From Iris pallida (taxonomy: Eukaryota; Streptophyta; Magnoliopsida; Asparagales; Iridaceae), in contig JANAVB010002199.1 in assembly GCA_029216955.1 (NCBI GenBank), forward strand, positions 13,208,417 through 13,272,416: DNA of 64,000 nucleotides, written 5' to 3'. Below the pieces are notes generated by a model. That model was not told the origin of the DNA. It saw only the letters and a program-made list of their open reading frames with translations, and ran no database searches. This document shows, piece after piece, positions 1 through 11,230 of this stretch; position 1 is the stretch's first letter, and every line of letters starts with the position of its first letter. The translations under genes and the position numbers were made by a program.

Positions 1-886
1 TGGCACTCGCTGGGTATTCCGAAGTAAATTAAATAAGAATGGTTTAGTCACTCGTAACAAGGCTCGACTCGTAGCTCAATGATACAACCAAGAGGAAGGT
101 ATCGACTACGATGAGACCTATGCCCCAGTTGTGAGATTAGAATTCATTCGAATGTTATGTGCATTTGCATGTTTTCATAATTTTAAACTTTTTTTATAAA
201 GAGCGCATTTCTTAATAATTTTATAAAAGAAGAAGTTTATATAGCTCAACCTCCAGGTTTCACTAATTTCAAAAACCTTGATTATGTATTCAAGTTGAAG
301 AAAGCCCTATATGGTTTGAAACAAGCTCCTCATGCTTGGTACGACCGTCTAAGTTCTTTTTTACTTGATAATGGTTTTTCAAAAGGCAAGGTTGATATTA
401 CACTTTTTATAGTCTTTTAATGGAAATATACTTTTAATTCAAATTTATGTTGATGATATTATCTTTGGATCAACTGATGAATCTCTCTATCAAGAATGCT
501 CCAAGTGTATGCAGAATGAGTTTGAGATGGGCATGATGGGAGAACTCAAATTCTTCCTTGGACTGTAAATCAAACAAACCAACAATGGAACATACATCAA
601 TCAAGCCAAGTACACAAAAGATTTGCTAAAGAAGTTTGATCTAGAATCCGTCAAACCTCTTGGCACTCCAATGATAACTTCAACCAAGCTCTATATAGAT
701 GAACAAGGCAAACCTGTCGATATAAGTAAGTATCAAGGTATGATTGGTAGTTTACTTTATTTAACTGCTAGTCGCCCTGATATAATGTTTAGTGTTGGCT
801 TGTGTGTAAGATTTCAAATTAACCCTAAGAAATCACACTTGTATGCAGTTAAGCGTATCTTCCGATACCTTAAAGGCACTTCTTCT
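1..886 (+). pseudogene. Ty1/copia reverse transcriptase fragment (decayed)
   Basis: This is part of a copia-type polyprotein, the RNA-dependent DNA polymerase domain (RVT_2 family). Translation in shifting frames gives the N-terminal RT signature near 1-160 (TRWVFRSKLN, then KARLVAQ followed by a stop), KLKKALYGLKQAPHAWYDRL near 290-350, YVDDIIFGS near 448-475, and an open stretch at 623-898 with SRPDIMFSVGLC and the end of the domain (YLKGTS). The order is correct for one copia RT, but stops and frameshifts occur near 80, 200, 415 and 565. The wording of the C-terminal part resembles the SIRE/Maximus lineage, which is a tentative assignment. Homology stops at about 886, where element C begins. 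The rest of the copia element lies outside the window, so its LTRs cannot be seen. Confidence 0.88.
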
Positions 887-1261
887 TGTAGAAGCTAAAA
901 AAAGTATAAACATCATCATGCGCTACTCATAAATGGCGCTGTAGAAGCATGAAAAATACAAGACTATGTACCCCACATGAAAAAGAATACTATGCGTCCA
1001 CATAACCAAAGGGGGGCTATGCGCCCACATAACCAAAGGGAGGCTATGCGCCCACTGATCGAAGAGGGGCTATGCGCCCACATTGTTTTCATGCAGATCA
1101 AACATGCACCCAAGTGTGGACGCATAAACTTACTCCCACACTATGCGCCCAAGGCAGCAGGTTCCTACGACTCAGTCAACATCCACGATCAGTCGTGCAC
1201 CAAAGCATGCGGCCACATCAGTCTCTACGAGCAATCGTGCACCGAAGCATGCGGCCACGTC
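887..1261 (+). repeat. Element C 5' LTR, left fragment
   Basis: This non-coding segment lies between the copia fragment and element A. It holds about five copies of a 25 bp unit containing CTATGCGCCCAC (about 988-1150). The same word recurs in 44530-44620 and in ORF1 of C, which ties the two LTR halves together. The last five bases (ACGTC, 1257-1261) are repeated at 44488-44492 as the target duplication of element A. The open frames here (for example 977-1309) are products of the repeat and are not genes. Confidence 0.7.
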
Positions 1262-2155
1262 TGTTTGCAAAAACAAAAGTCTTTTATTTCACAAACTTTT
1301 AAAGAATAGTACAAGAGTACAATGAATTTTGAGAAAGTACGACTATAGAAATCCGATCTGAAGACGATCGCTTTATCCCTTGGACGATGTGAACTTTGAA
1401 GATGATAGCCTCTGAAGAATGCAGCAGTACTTGGACAAGAACTCCTGATCTCTGATGATCTTGAATAATGATCCCCCATAATGAAGAACTTGAAACTCTA
1501 TTTATAGAGTTCTAGAAATAACTATTTTGTAGTTATTCTGGATTGCGCACAATGGATTGCGCTGGAGACAGACTGCGCAGACTGCAAACCGCGCTGGCCA
1601 TTGGGCAGTTGCTCGATCGTGGGCTAACCGTACTCAAACGCGTGGCATTGCTTGATTGAAATTCACTTGGTCGTGTGCAGACGGTTGCCACATGGCGAGC
1701 AATTGATGGCATGTAAGCCACATAATAAATGTCAGTTATCTTCAACAAGTTTGATGGATTGCACCACTTGAATAGTGCTAGCTTCAGACTTGCTACCTTC
1801 TAGTCAATGGATAGCGTTAGGATTCGGACTTGGTCAAACTGCGCTGAGGTTGGACTGGCAGACTGCGCTCATGTTGGACTGGCAGACTACGCTGGACTGT
1901 ACAGCTGTTCTCGAGCACCGTGCTGCACAAAAAACGAACAGACTCCTCGTTTTTTGGGCTGTCAGAAGATTTGATCTTCTTATCAGGTAATGATGGCGTT
2001 GCCACGTCAGCGTAGCGCGCTCGGGCGTTAGCGCAGTTCAGCCTCGCGCATTTGATTTGTAGCACAATCTGTCTCCAGCGCAGTTCATTTGAAGGGTGCG
2101 CAATTTAGACTTCTCTGCCTATTTGATGGATGCAACTTGATTTTTAGGACTTACA
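1262..2155 (-). repeat. Element A 3' LTR
   Basis: This 894 bp LTR aligns along its length with 43586-44487. Plus-strand ends are TGTTTGCAAAAAC and GGACTTACA. The sense-strand TATA box (TATAAATA) is at 1499-1506. The word TTGCGC/CTGCGC recurs many times (for example 1543, 1557, 1571, 1837, 1860, 2075). Open frames inside it are not genes. Confidence 0.92.
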
Positions 2156-2170
2156 AGACCCCCTTCAAAG
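2156..2170 (-). other. Element A polypurine tract
   Basis: On the sense strand GAAGGGGGTCT directly precedes the 3' LTR start TGTAAG. Element B has the same tract with one change at 20894-20908. Position and composition match the plus-strand primer of LTR retrotransposons. Confidence 0.8.
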
Positions 2171-2317
2171 TTTTCGAAATTTTAAAATATTCAAAGTTTC
2201 GAAATACTTTGAATTTTGAATTTAAAATAAAGTTGCGCTTTGGTTGCGCGTTTGTAGGAATTAGCTCCGTCTTTCGCGGCACAATCGAAGGCGACTGTTA
2301 CGTTTCTGTGAGAAAAC

Positions 2318-2325
2318 TATAAATA
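2318..2325 (+). promoter_or_regulatory. TATA box of antisense gene A1
   Basis: TATAAATA lies on the strand opposite to the retroelement genes, just inside the 3' LTR and 173 bp before the A1 start codon. Its partners at 4199, 21134, 21713 and 23031 also sit upstream of antisense genes, which argues against chance. Confidence 0.6.
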
Positions 2326-2498
2326 GTTTCATCTTCTATTCTTTTAACCTTTACTTGCTTTCGATTTCTCAAGAGAAAGAAACTCCTCTCCTACTCCGAC
2401 TTCTTCTGGTATGCACTGACATAGTGCAGACAGAGGCGATAGCCAGCGGCAGCCGTCATCTATCAGGCGGCTCCGAAGAGGGAAGTAGTCAGGCAGTA

Positions 2499-3467
2499 AT
2501 GTCTGAAACTACTTCCGCGAGGCTCCAGTCTATTTCATTAAATGACAATCTTGTTACTAAACCCAGTTTTGGTAAGCTTGCCTTCATTTTGATCTTGTTT
2601 TGATAGCCCTTAGTGACAGCAAACTGATGATGTTTACTTGGTTCCGCAGAAGAACATCTAGGAGGGGCAACTAGCTCCACTATGGCTCCTTTGTCAAAAG
2701 AGGCTACGGTCGATGTTCAAGAAGCCGAACTTTCGCCTTCACAAGCATCTGCTGCTGAAGCTTCTGTAGGAGTAGCTGCTACACCTAGCGCAGTAGCTAC
2801 AAATAAATTTGTAGTTGGTTCTTTTACCAATTTATTCTTCAGTTCCTTGGGACCTTTGGTAGAAAGGGTAATAGAGAAAGAGAATGTTGGTTTCATCACT
2901 GTCAGAAGTCCAACTTCTTATCTGATCGGCGGCATCCGAGATCAAGGCGATGAAGCTCAGGCTGCTTACCTTGAACATGTGCTGGATGAGCTGGAGGAAT
3001 CAATCAAGATTTACAAAGATCTTAACCGAGGGGAGGTAGAGCCACTGGTGAATGCCGAGTTCGAAAGGATGACTCGAGAAGTTGAGGTCACGAAAGCTGA
3101 TTTCAAGAAATTTTTGGACACTTTTGCCACAAAATCTTCAGAGTATGATTCTCAGATGGATATAGTAGCGTCTGCTGTTGGGGACAAAGAGAAGAAGGTT
3201 GCTGATCTGACGGCAGAGTTTGCTCGACTTCAAGAAGAGTTGAGAATCGTTCAACTTGCTCTTGAAGAAGAGACCACACAGCATCAAGCTGCAGTTCAGC
3301 AACTGGACATTCTGACCCATGAGAAGAATGAGTTTGTCAAGTTTTATCAAGATGAAATCACTCGCCGACTAGTGACCTTGCCAACATTTAACGCTGAATC
3401 TGGAATGGCGGAGGCTAGAAGACGGGTGCTGGATTCTCGTGACGAACGACTCCAAACCTTGAAGTAG
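2499..3467 (+). CDS. Antisense gene A1: spliced coiled-coil protein carried in the 3' region of element A
   Basis: The function is unknown. It is transcribed opposite to the polyprotein. Exon 1 is 2499-2571 (73 nt, starting MSETTSARLQ). The intron is 2572-2649 (GTAAG to CGCAG), and exon 2 is 2650-3467. Splicing joins the frames without a stop and gives about 296 residues. The first 70 residues of exon 2 are Ala/Ser-rich. A folded-looking stretch follows (FVVGSFTNLFFSSLGPLVER), then a long charged helix with heptad character from KKVADLTAEF to EKNEFVKFYQDEITRR, probably a coiled coil. It ends at TAG (3465-3467); the same frame continues for 11 codons (QIANL...) to a TGA, so this stop may be secondary. 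It has its own TATA box at 2318. Antisense extra ORFs are known in Tat elements such as Grande, but this protein was not recognised. Using the ATG at 2682 as an unspliced start is the alternative. Confidence 0.6.
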
Positions 3468-3813
3468 CAGATAGCTAATCTGATGACCCCACCGATTGAG
3501 TGAAAGAAAACCTTTTGTATATTTTCCTTTGTGATATGTCTTTTTGTAACGTCTTTTATCTTGATAAATGAAAAGACACTATTTTTGTGGCTCTATTATT
3601 TGTTGCATATCCCATTACGGATATAAATAATAGCGATAGAAAATATATTCAGTGGTTCAGGACATAATATATTTCTTGATTTAGAAAATAATTATATTCA
3701 TTATATCTGCTCAGAGGTAATGTGGACATGGCAGAATATAATTTTCTTTTTTGAATATCATTATTTCAATAGACAACTTAATCAGAGGTAATAAATACGT
3801 GACAAGTTGTTGA
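3468..3813. other. Gene-free 3' region of element A with conserved motif copies
   Basis: No gene is seen. The stretch is AT-rich and holds copies of the motif TCAGAGGTAATRTGGACATG (near 3712 and, degenerate, near 3782). This motif is shared with the 3' regions of B and C. Confidence 0.6.
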
Positions 3814-4138
3814 TATGGATGAACGGATGAGTCGTCAGAATGTATGAACGAATTGAATCGTCGGAATGAACGGATGAACCGTCAATTGGATGGCATAAAT
3901 AGCTGAACGGATGAACCGTCGGATGAATGGAATGAACGGATGAACCGTCGGGTGAATGGAATGAACGAATGAACCATCGTAATAAATGGAATGAACGGAT
4001 AAACCGTCAGATGAGTAGAATGAACGGGTGAACCGTCAAATGAATGGAATGAACGGATGAACCGTCTAATAAATGGAATGAACGGGTAAACCGTCAGATG
4101 AATGGAATGAACGGGTGAACCGTCAGATGAATGGAATG
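3814..4138 (+). repeat. Degenerate tandem repeat, core GAACGGATGAACCGTC
   Basis: About a dozen copies of a roughly 28 bp unit occur here, with core GAACGGATGAACCGTC followed by variable GATGAATGGAAT. The core contains a short dyad (GACGGTTC against GAACGGAT). A shorter array of the same unit lies in element B at 22850-22985, in the same place just before the second antisense gene family. It is a minisatellite, not a coding region. Confidence 0.85.
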
Positions 4139-4198
4139 AATGTTATGAAGAATCCGTTGCTTCGGTTCGCGTAATCGACTGTCTCAAGAATCCCTGTC

Positions 4199-4206
4199 TA
4201 TAAGTA
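4199..4206 (+). promoter_or_regulatory. TATA-like box of antisense gene A2
   Basis: TATAAGTA lies 46 bp before the A2 ATG. The homologous gene B3 has the perfect TATAAATA at the same distance (23031-23038), so A2 appears to carry one mutation in it. Confidence 0.5.
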
Positions 4207-4251
4207 GAACAGAAATTTAGATGGAGTGATCAGTTTCAATTGTAACACAAA

Positions 4252-4576
4252 ATGTCGTCTGGAGATGCATCCAAGAAGGCTAAGATCATCCCGAAGGTCG
4301 AAGAAGTCGCTGAGGAACGTCCAGCCGAGCCAACCCAGCCAAAGCAGACGGAGGCGGGTGAAGGTTCATCTGCACCCAAGTCGCTACGGGTTCTTGGACT
4401 TCCTAGTCGAGCCAGGGAAGACTGAAGAAGAAGAGGCTATGAGGATGACCGCTTGCGCGTTTCTGGTAAAATCGAGCAAGGATGTCCTCGGCTCTTTTAC
4501 CGACTATATTTTTGAAAAGGACGGTAGTGGTCCTCGTCCTGTCTTTAAGAAGGACGATAGTGATTCTCGTCCTTGA
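4252..4576 (+). pseudogene. Antisense gene A2, frameshifted homologue of B3
   Basis: It starts MSSGDASKKAKI at 4252. The reading frame shifts near 4385-4400, after which the other frame reads DFLVEPGKTEEEEAMRMTAC and continues to a stop at 4574-4576. The intact homologue in element B (23078-23374) keeps both halves in one frame, which shows that A2 lost its frame. The sequence ends with two near-repeats of an RPxxKKDDSxSRP type. It lies 86 bp from the integrase stop, tail to tail with it, and has a poly(A) signal at 4602. The function is unknown. The conserved part is a short acidic helix-like segment, DFLVEPG to SFTDYIF. Confidence 0.65.
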
Positions 4577-4601
4577 TATTATGTAACATCGTTTATGATG
4601 A

Positions 4602-4607
4602 AATAAA
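4602..4607 (+). terminator. Poly(A) signal after A2
   Basis: AATAAA occurs 26 bp after the A2 stop. B3 has AATAAA 36 bp after its stop (23410). Both point to genuine antisense transcription units. Confidence 0.5.
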
Positions 4608-4662
4608 ATCAAAATTTATTTATGAACTATCTTGTCATATTTACAAGAAATCCTTTTTACAT

Positions 4663-6009
4663 TCATACATAGAACTTTTTAAGGAACTTGCCATTGATAG
4701 GCATCATCGTCACTCGACCGTCCAGCTCTGTGAGTTGATAGGCTCCATTTGAGAAGACTTTACTCACGATATAAGGCCCTTCCCATTTCGCATCGAACTT
4801 GCCTTTGCTCATATGAGTCATAGTCTTAGGACGTCTGACTGTTAGAACGAGTTCTCCTTTCTGAAAGGCTCTGATTTTAACTTTGCGGTTAAAAGTCTTC
4901 GAGATACGGGCTTGATATAATTCAATATGTTGTTGAGCCAATAGCCGCTTCTCATCGAGCGCCTCCAGTTCTTGAAGTCGAAGAAGATCATTGTTCTCCG
5001 TAGTAAGTTCATTAGCGATGGCAATTCTCAAGGAAGGAATTTGAAGTTCCAGAGGTAGAACTGCTTCACAACCGTACACCAGAGAGAAGGGTGTACAGCC
5101 TGTGGGGTTGCGGACCGTAGTACGGTAGGCCCATAGACATTCTCCAAGCTTTTCACTCTAATTCTGTTTGTTAGCAGACACAAACTTCTTAAGGAGTTTG
5201 ATAATAGTCTTGTTGAAGGCTTCAGCCAAGCCATTAGCAGCCGGGTTGTAAGCTGTAGAAACGACATTGTCAATCCGATGATCGTCACAGAACCTAGTGA
5301 ACTTTTGACTGATGAACTGAGGTCCATTGTCGTGAATGATTCGTTGAGGTACACCAAACCTGTAAATAACGTGATGTTTGACGAAGTTGATGACGCTGCT
5401 GGTTTTGACTTCAGTTAAAGGTATAACTTCGGCCCACTTAGAGAAATAATCAGTTATTGCTAATATAAACCGATGTCCCTTAGAAGAAGGAGGATTGATG
5501 GGACCTATAATATCCATACCCCAAGCTTCAAAAGGCCAGGAAGCAGCAGTCGGATGAAGGAATTCTGATGGTTGATGAATGAAATCTGTATGGATTTGAC
5601 AGGCTCGACATTTCTTTGCATATTCGATGGCATCAGACACCATAGAGGGCCAGTAGTAACCCATTCGTCGGATACGATCCTGCAGTTTAGGGCCGGGTTG
5701 ATGTGCTCCGCAGACACCATCATGAGCTTCACGCAATACTTGCTTCGCTTCATCACCAGCAAGACAGCATAAGAGTAGGCCGTCATAAGTCCGTCGATAG
5801 AGAGTTTTGGTAGTCTGATTGTAGTAGAATCGAAGAGATCGTCGACGAATACTCGTAGCCTCCTTAGGATCTTCAGGAAGTATGTCATGGACTACAAAGT
5901 CGATAAAAGGAGCTCTCCAATCTTCATTGATAACATTGACTTCGACGAAGTTACTGAACTCAATGTTGCGATTATTTTCAATGCAGAACAACTCTCTGTT
6001 GGAAACCAC
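4663..6009 (-). pseudogene. Element A integrase
   Basis: This is a retroviral-type integrase that would insert element cDNA into chromosomes. The HHCC zinc finger is visible in the part reading REAHDGVCGAHQPGPKLQD with KKCRACQ. The DDE core shows WGMDIIGP, IHDNGPQF and NGLAEAFNKT. The C-terminal basic domain ends INGKFLKKFYV. A TAG at 5158-5160 replaces a Trp codon conserved in B and C and cuts the protein after KFVSANKQN. The rest continues in frame to 4663. The N-terminal part shares one open frame with the end of the archaeal-type RNase H. Confidence 0.9.
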
Positions 6010-6912
6010 AACCACTTGTTGTCTTTTGACGGAAATTGCTAAGACTGCTGCGAGATTAGCTAAAGCATCTGCCTCAGTGTTACAAGCTCGTCGGACATAT
6101 TCAATGAAGAAAGCCTTAAATGATGTAGCCATGTAAATTGCAGCTTCATGATAGGGCACTAGATCTTGATGGTGAACTTCGTATGTTCCTCTAACCTGAT
6201 TAACAACCAGTTTAGAATCGCCGTAGACTTAAAGATATTCGACTTCCAACTGTTTTGCTAATTGAAGTCCAATGAGTAAGGCATTGTATTCAGCCACATT
6301 GTTAGAGCATGGCTGATCTAAGGAATAAGCTCTTTGGATAGCTAATCCTTCTGGAGAGACTAGTACAATTCCAACTCCTGCAATAATGGTCCCGTTTGGT
6401 CCGATCCGGGACGCTCCGTCGAAGAACAGACGCCAAGTAGGAAATTCTTTAGAGATCATGTTTGATTCTAATATTTCATCTGGAATTTCGTCATAAAGCT
6501 TAGATGTCTCCGAAACAGGATGAGCTGCTAAAAAGTCAGCCAGTGCTTGACCCTTAACAGACTTTTGTGGAACATAAACCATGTCGTATTGGGCTAACAG
6601 AATGGCCCATGTAGCCAGTCGAAAATTGAGTGTGCTAGGCTTCTTCATCAGTACTCGAAGAGGATTAACTCGGGAAATGACGTGAATGGTTTGGCCAATG
6701 ATATAATGCCGAGTCTTTTGAACATCGAACATAAGAGCTAGGCATTCTTTCTCAACCGGACTATAACGGTGTTCAGCACCGATCATAGTATGACTAAGAT
6801 AGTAGATGGCTTGTTCATGGCCTTCTTTGTTCTTCTGGACAAGTAAAGCACCCAATGAATGATCCATAGCACGGACATACATTAAGAATGGTATGTCTGA
6901 GATTGGTGGCAC
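6010..6912 (-). pseudogene. Element A RNase H and archaeal-type RNase H
   Basis: Two RNase H domains in tandem define the Tat clade. The first (from 6912 down) reads FLMYVRAMDHSLGALLVQKN to LNFRLATWAILLAQYDM. The second contains WRLFFDGAS, NNVAEYNAL, YGDSKLVVNQ and NTEADALANLA, which carry the catalytic Asp, Glu, Asp and Asp. A TAG at the left edge of the RT segment (6913-6915) splits the polyprotein upstream, and a TAA near 6229 interrupts the second domain after EVEYL. Element B lacks the last part of this domain. Confidence 0.88.
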
Positions 6913-8163
6913 CTAGACTGGTGGGTTCATCAAATACCGCTTTATATCATCGAATGCTTGTTGACATTCTTCTGTCCAAACGAAAGATACACCCTTTTTT
7001 ATTAATTGAGTAAACGGTCTGCAGCGTCCAGACAGATTTGAAATGAACCTCCTGATGTACGCAAGTCGACCTTGGAATCCTCGTAGCTCTTTTAAGTTGC
7101 GTGGAGGACGCATCTCTTGAATGTCTTTGATCTTCTCGGGATCCACGTGTATACCTTTAGAGGTAATGACGAAGCCGAGAAATTTACCACTAGAGATGCC
7201 CAAGAATGACTTGGTGGGATTCATTTTTAGCTGATGTTGGCGCATTAGATTGAAGATAGTTCTTAAATCTTGGATGTGATATTCCTTTAGACGGCTCTTG
7301 ACAGCAATATCGTCAACATAGCATTCGACAGTCTTGCACAGATGATCTCGAAAGATGGTACTCATAGCTCGTTGGTAAGTTACACCAGCATTCTTGAGAC
7401 CAAATGGCATCACAGTGTAACAATAAACTCCGCGAGGGGTGCGGAAAGAAGTATGTTTTTCATCTTCAGGGTTCATCCAAATTTGATTGTATCCAGATAA
7501 TCCATCCATGAAGGATATCCTTTCAAACCCACAAGTATTGTCGATCATGACATCTGTAATAGGGAGAGGAAATTCATCCTTTGGACAAGCTTCATTAAGA
7601 TCCCGAAAGTCAATACAAACTCGAACTTTGCCAGTTTTTTTCAAGACTGGGACGACATTGGCTACCCAATCAGGATGTTGTTCTTCTCGAATAAAGCCAC
7701 AAGCTATGAGCTTCTTGACTTCATCATCAATTGCGTCCATTATTTCTGGCTTGAATCGCCTTTGCTGTTGTTTGACTGGCTTTGCATTAAGTAAAATATT
7801 CAGTTTATGAGTAGCAACTTTGGGATCTAAACCTGGCATGTCTTCATAATTCTAAGCAAAGACATCAATATATTCTCGAATAAGAAGAATTAATTCTTGC
7901 TTATCTGCCTCTGGGAGGTTCTTACTGATGAATATTGGACGAGGTGACCCGTTTTCTCCTACGTCAATTTGAACCAATTGATCTTCGGTAGGAGGTTCTC
8001 GTTGTTCGAATCAGAGTTTCCATTGGGTATCCATTCGTTGAGCCCAAGGATCTGTTTCGGGATTTTCTTCGATATCCTCGTCATAGCCTTCTGGGAGTTC
8101 AGCGGAGACCATGTTAAAAGATACGATCAATTGATGAACTTGACCGATGCTGGTATCAGAATC
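6913..8163 (-). pseudogene. Element A reverse transcriptase
   Basis: This RNA/DNA-dependent DNA polymerase reads EDMPGLDP, then REEQHPDWVANVVPVLKKTG, CYVDDIAVKS (the YxDD catalytic motif) and PPRNLKELRGFQGRLAYIRR. The main open stretch is 6913-7839. Upstream the same frame is broken by TAG near 7851 (Trp in FAWSYEDMPG lost) and TGA near 8010 (Arg in WELRFEQ lost). The spacer between protease and RT is 8164-8560. Confidence 0.9.
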
Positions 8164-10123
8164 CTATGATCTGGAATGAGAAGAGTTAGAACGTCCCTTA
8201 TTATCGAATTCGGAGACTTCTGGAGATAAGATCGGAGGTGAAGTATATCCGAGTCCTCTTTTCGTCCTGCTGTAGTACATCTCTGATTTTCCTTTCGGAA
8301 CAACCGTACGGATAGGAGTTCGTCTTCTCTTGCCATAATTGAAGCCATTCTTGAAGTCATAACCCATCTTTCGATGATGTCTTTTGATTGTTGACTATAA
8401 CGACGAAGTTGGAGACGTCCCATATCGTTATTTTTGCTATCATCCGTATAGCTGAATTTTTGTTCTGGTCCTTTACTAAAAAGTATTGGACTCTCACCTC
8501 TCTTTCGAGAAGGGACAACAAAATATGAGTCATCTGGATGTTCAAATAATACTTCTGTCTGAAGGGATTGTACGACTCATATTGTAAATGACTGAAAGCT
8601 GTCTAGCATATCCAAATAGCATTTAGTATGATAAATGACACCAGTATACTGGAAAGTAGATGCTTTTTCATTGATTTGTACATCCATATTTACAACAGGA
8701 CCTTTAGCCTTAGCCGGCTTGGTCAGATCGATTATAAGAGGAGGAACAAAAGAGGAAGGAGGTTTAGGCTTGTTGCGACGAAGGTCGATAACAAGCGGCT
8801 CAGAAGAGGTGAGCTCTTTTTTATCTTTATTACGACGTAAGTCGATAACCAGTGGCTCAGAAGAGGTGAGCTCCTTTTTATCCTTGTTACGACGTAAGTC
8901 GATAACCAACGGCTCAGAAGAGGTGAGCTCCCTTTTATCTTGATTATCACCAGTTGATTGCTTCTGGGCTGGCAGATGAATAGCCAGTGGTTTGGAGGAT
9001 TGAGGATGAGAGACATGCCCTTTGACAGGTATGATGAGAGTGTCATTGGACACTGCTTCTTGTTCTTCCTCACCGTCCATAGCTAATACTACCTTCATAA
9101 ACTCTTCTTTGTACATGCGAGCGTCGTTGCAATATGCTTCAACGCCTTTGAAAGGGTAAAGATCTGTAACTTTTTTTTGGACTTCTCCTTTGTCATCAAC
9201 GTATTTGAAGCATTGATAGAGAGTAGAAGGAACAATATTGTGTTCATGAAGGAATGGTCTCCCCAGAAGAGCATTGTAAGAACAACCATGGTTGTCTATA
9301 ATGTAGAAAGTCACCTTCGTGCACAGATTGCCAATTTGGAGCTTTAAGCGTATCTTGCCTAAAGGTTTACTTCTTTCCTGGTTGAATCCCAGGATGGTGG
9401 TGATAGTGCCGGAGAGGCTATGCACTGGAATCTTCAGAGCATCCAACACCGTCTTCGGCATGATGCTGAGTGCTGACCCTGGATCTATCAGAATACGATC
9501 GACCTTCATGGTGTCGACATATCCTATAAAGTAGAGAGGACGGTCATGTCGATTGTCTTCCATCAACATGTCATCTTGTGTGAAGGTGATGTTTGGAATT
9601 AATTCCAGCACAATGTGGCAGTGGAGACAAGAGACAGGTTCTGACTCAGGTTTCTTGAGAAGAGTTAGACAAGTGTCTGCCTGCATCAAAGCCTCACTCA
9701 GTGTTTCTCGAGTCTCTTTAGAGAGGCGTAAGAGCTCAAAGATGGAAAGCCTAGCCGGTGTGTTGGCCAGTTGAGCCAATATGTTAAAGTTATATGGCTT
9801 TTCAAGTCCAGAGGGGGAAGATTTCTTCAAAACTTTGTCAAAACAGACTTGTTGTTTGCCTTTGTCGGCTGCTGTCGGTTTAGGAAGAGTTGGTTCCACA
9901 ACCGGTAATGATATAGAAGTGATGCCCTCTGTAGAGACAGGCTGCACTGGAACAGCCTCGGAAGACGAAGCAGGATCCTCCTGAGTTTCAGGATGCTCCC
10001 GTAGATAGGTTTTTCCTGACCTGGTGCCCAATAGGATTTCTTCTTCAACTATGGGGTCAAAAGACACCATATTGCAGCTCTTTGTCTTGCCCTTAGAGCG
10101 TTCTTTTTGCTTGGAGGAAGGAG
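8164..10123 (-). pseudogene. Element A protease and protease-RT linker
   Basis: The aspartic protease matures the polyprotein. It shows KVDRILIDPGSALSIMP (active site, with Pro after Asp instead of the usual Thr or Ser) and NALLGRPFLHEHNIVPSTL. It is followed by three tandem copies of a segment containing KKELTSSEPLVIDLRRN (about 8770-8940). The open stretch is 8577-10070, ending at TGA where B reads Gly. In the linker the frame changes by -1 near 8385; the downstream frame begins MGYDFKNGF. The same change at the same place occurs in B. Confidence 0.85.
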
Positions 10124-10874
10124 GAACTTAGAAATCTGAAACAAGATCAGGATGAATCCACATGATCTCGCCATTAACAAGGGATAAGGGGACAAGACCT
10201 TCACTTCGTGGAGGAGGAAGATTCTCAATCTCTAGAGTGGCCCTAGGAATGGGGATGATGCCACTCTGCACAACTTGCGGCGGGAAATCACCGAACTGTA
10301 CAGAAATCATATTGGCTGTGGCAGTCTTTTCATCCTGTTGGAGAGTGATGACGTCGGCATTGACCAACTCTTGAATCTTGCCTTTGAGCACATAGCATGC
10401 CCGAGTAGGATGCCCTATGAACCTGTGATAAACACAGTACTTAGGGTGGTCAGTCTTACCGACTTCATCAGGCTTCTTCGGGTCAGGAAGTTACAATTTA
10501 TTGCTCTTCAGCAAACAGTCGAAGATGCTCGCTGTATCATTTTCATCAAAGGAATACTCTACTTTTGGACGAGGTTCCTTTGGTGGAGGTGCAGAAGGAG
10601 CAGAGGTAGATGTGGGTTGAGCCACGTTAACGGCTAAAGATTCCTTGCTCTTGAGGTTGATGTTCAAGGTTTCTTTACCCTTGCGATTATTCTGGAGATT
10701 ACCGCTACTGGATGTAGAAGGCTCATCTCGATCAGGGTTAGACATGTGTACCCCCAATTGTTTGAACTTCTCCGCGCTAACTTCAGCTGCTTTAGCATTG
10801 ACGATGAATGACGGCCAGTCCTGGAACTGTGTTGACCCCGTCTACATGCTGATGATAGGCAACAAGTTTGACTT
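10124..10874 (-). pseudogene. Element A gag, C-terminal half
   Basis: This is the nucleocapsid side of Gag. It includes the zinc-knuckle-like segment KYCVYHRFIGHPTRACYVLK (Cys-His-His-Cys spacing typical of Tat Gag). Nonsense codons TAA occur near 10490 (after LLKSNKL, Gln in B) and near 10126 (after LVSDF). The N-terminal half lies at 18105-19931, beyond CACTA1. The break falls inside the conserved peptide TIDTC(K)SNLLPI. Confidence 0.88.
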
Positions 10875-10914
10875 TACTACAAAAAAAGTGACCTTTGGGG
10901 ACAACAAAAAATTG

Positions 10915-11230
10915 TCTTAAAAACTGCAATTACCGTCCCAACAAATATTTGGGACGGCCTTTGGGACGGGAATGGACGGTCCCATTAGGGTGGCGTGGCA
11001 AAAACTTTAGGGACGGATATTGTCGTCCTAATTACTGTTAAAGGACCGTTAGGCAAAACGTCTCAAATGTTTTCAAATTTATGCTTTTGTGTGATGGTTT
11101 ATTAGTTTGTCCCAAAAAATAAGTTTTTGTAACAGATATATTTCGTCCTAATAAATAAAGGACGGAATTTTAAAAAATCCCAAAAAAAGTAATTAACTTT
11201 TTGTTACAGTACTATAATCGTCCGAAAAAC
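10915..11230. repeat. CACTA1 left subterminal repeats
   Basis: Clustered GGGACGG/CCGTCC words occur in both orientations, for example around 10935, 10950, 10965, 11015, 11030, 11145 and 11215. In CACTA elements such subterminal words bind the TNPA-type protein. The right end (17850-18090) carries the same word. Confidence 0.7.

Noticed and set aside
977..1325. Overlapping open frames rich in MRPH-type peptides.
   Set aside because: They arise from the CTATGCGCCCAC tandem repeat in the C LTR, occur in several frames and have no counterpart gene.
3814..4138. A CRISPR-like array of regular repeats.
   Set aside because: Units are degenerate, spacers are not unique sequences of constant length, and the context is a plant retrotransposon.
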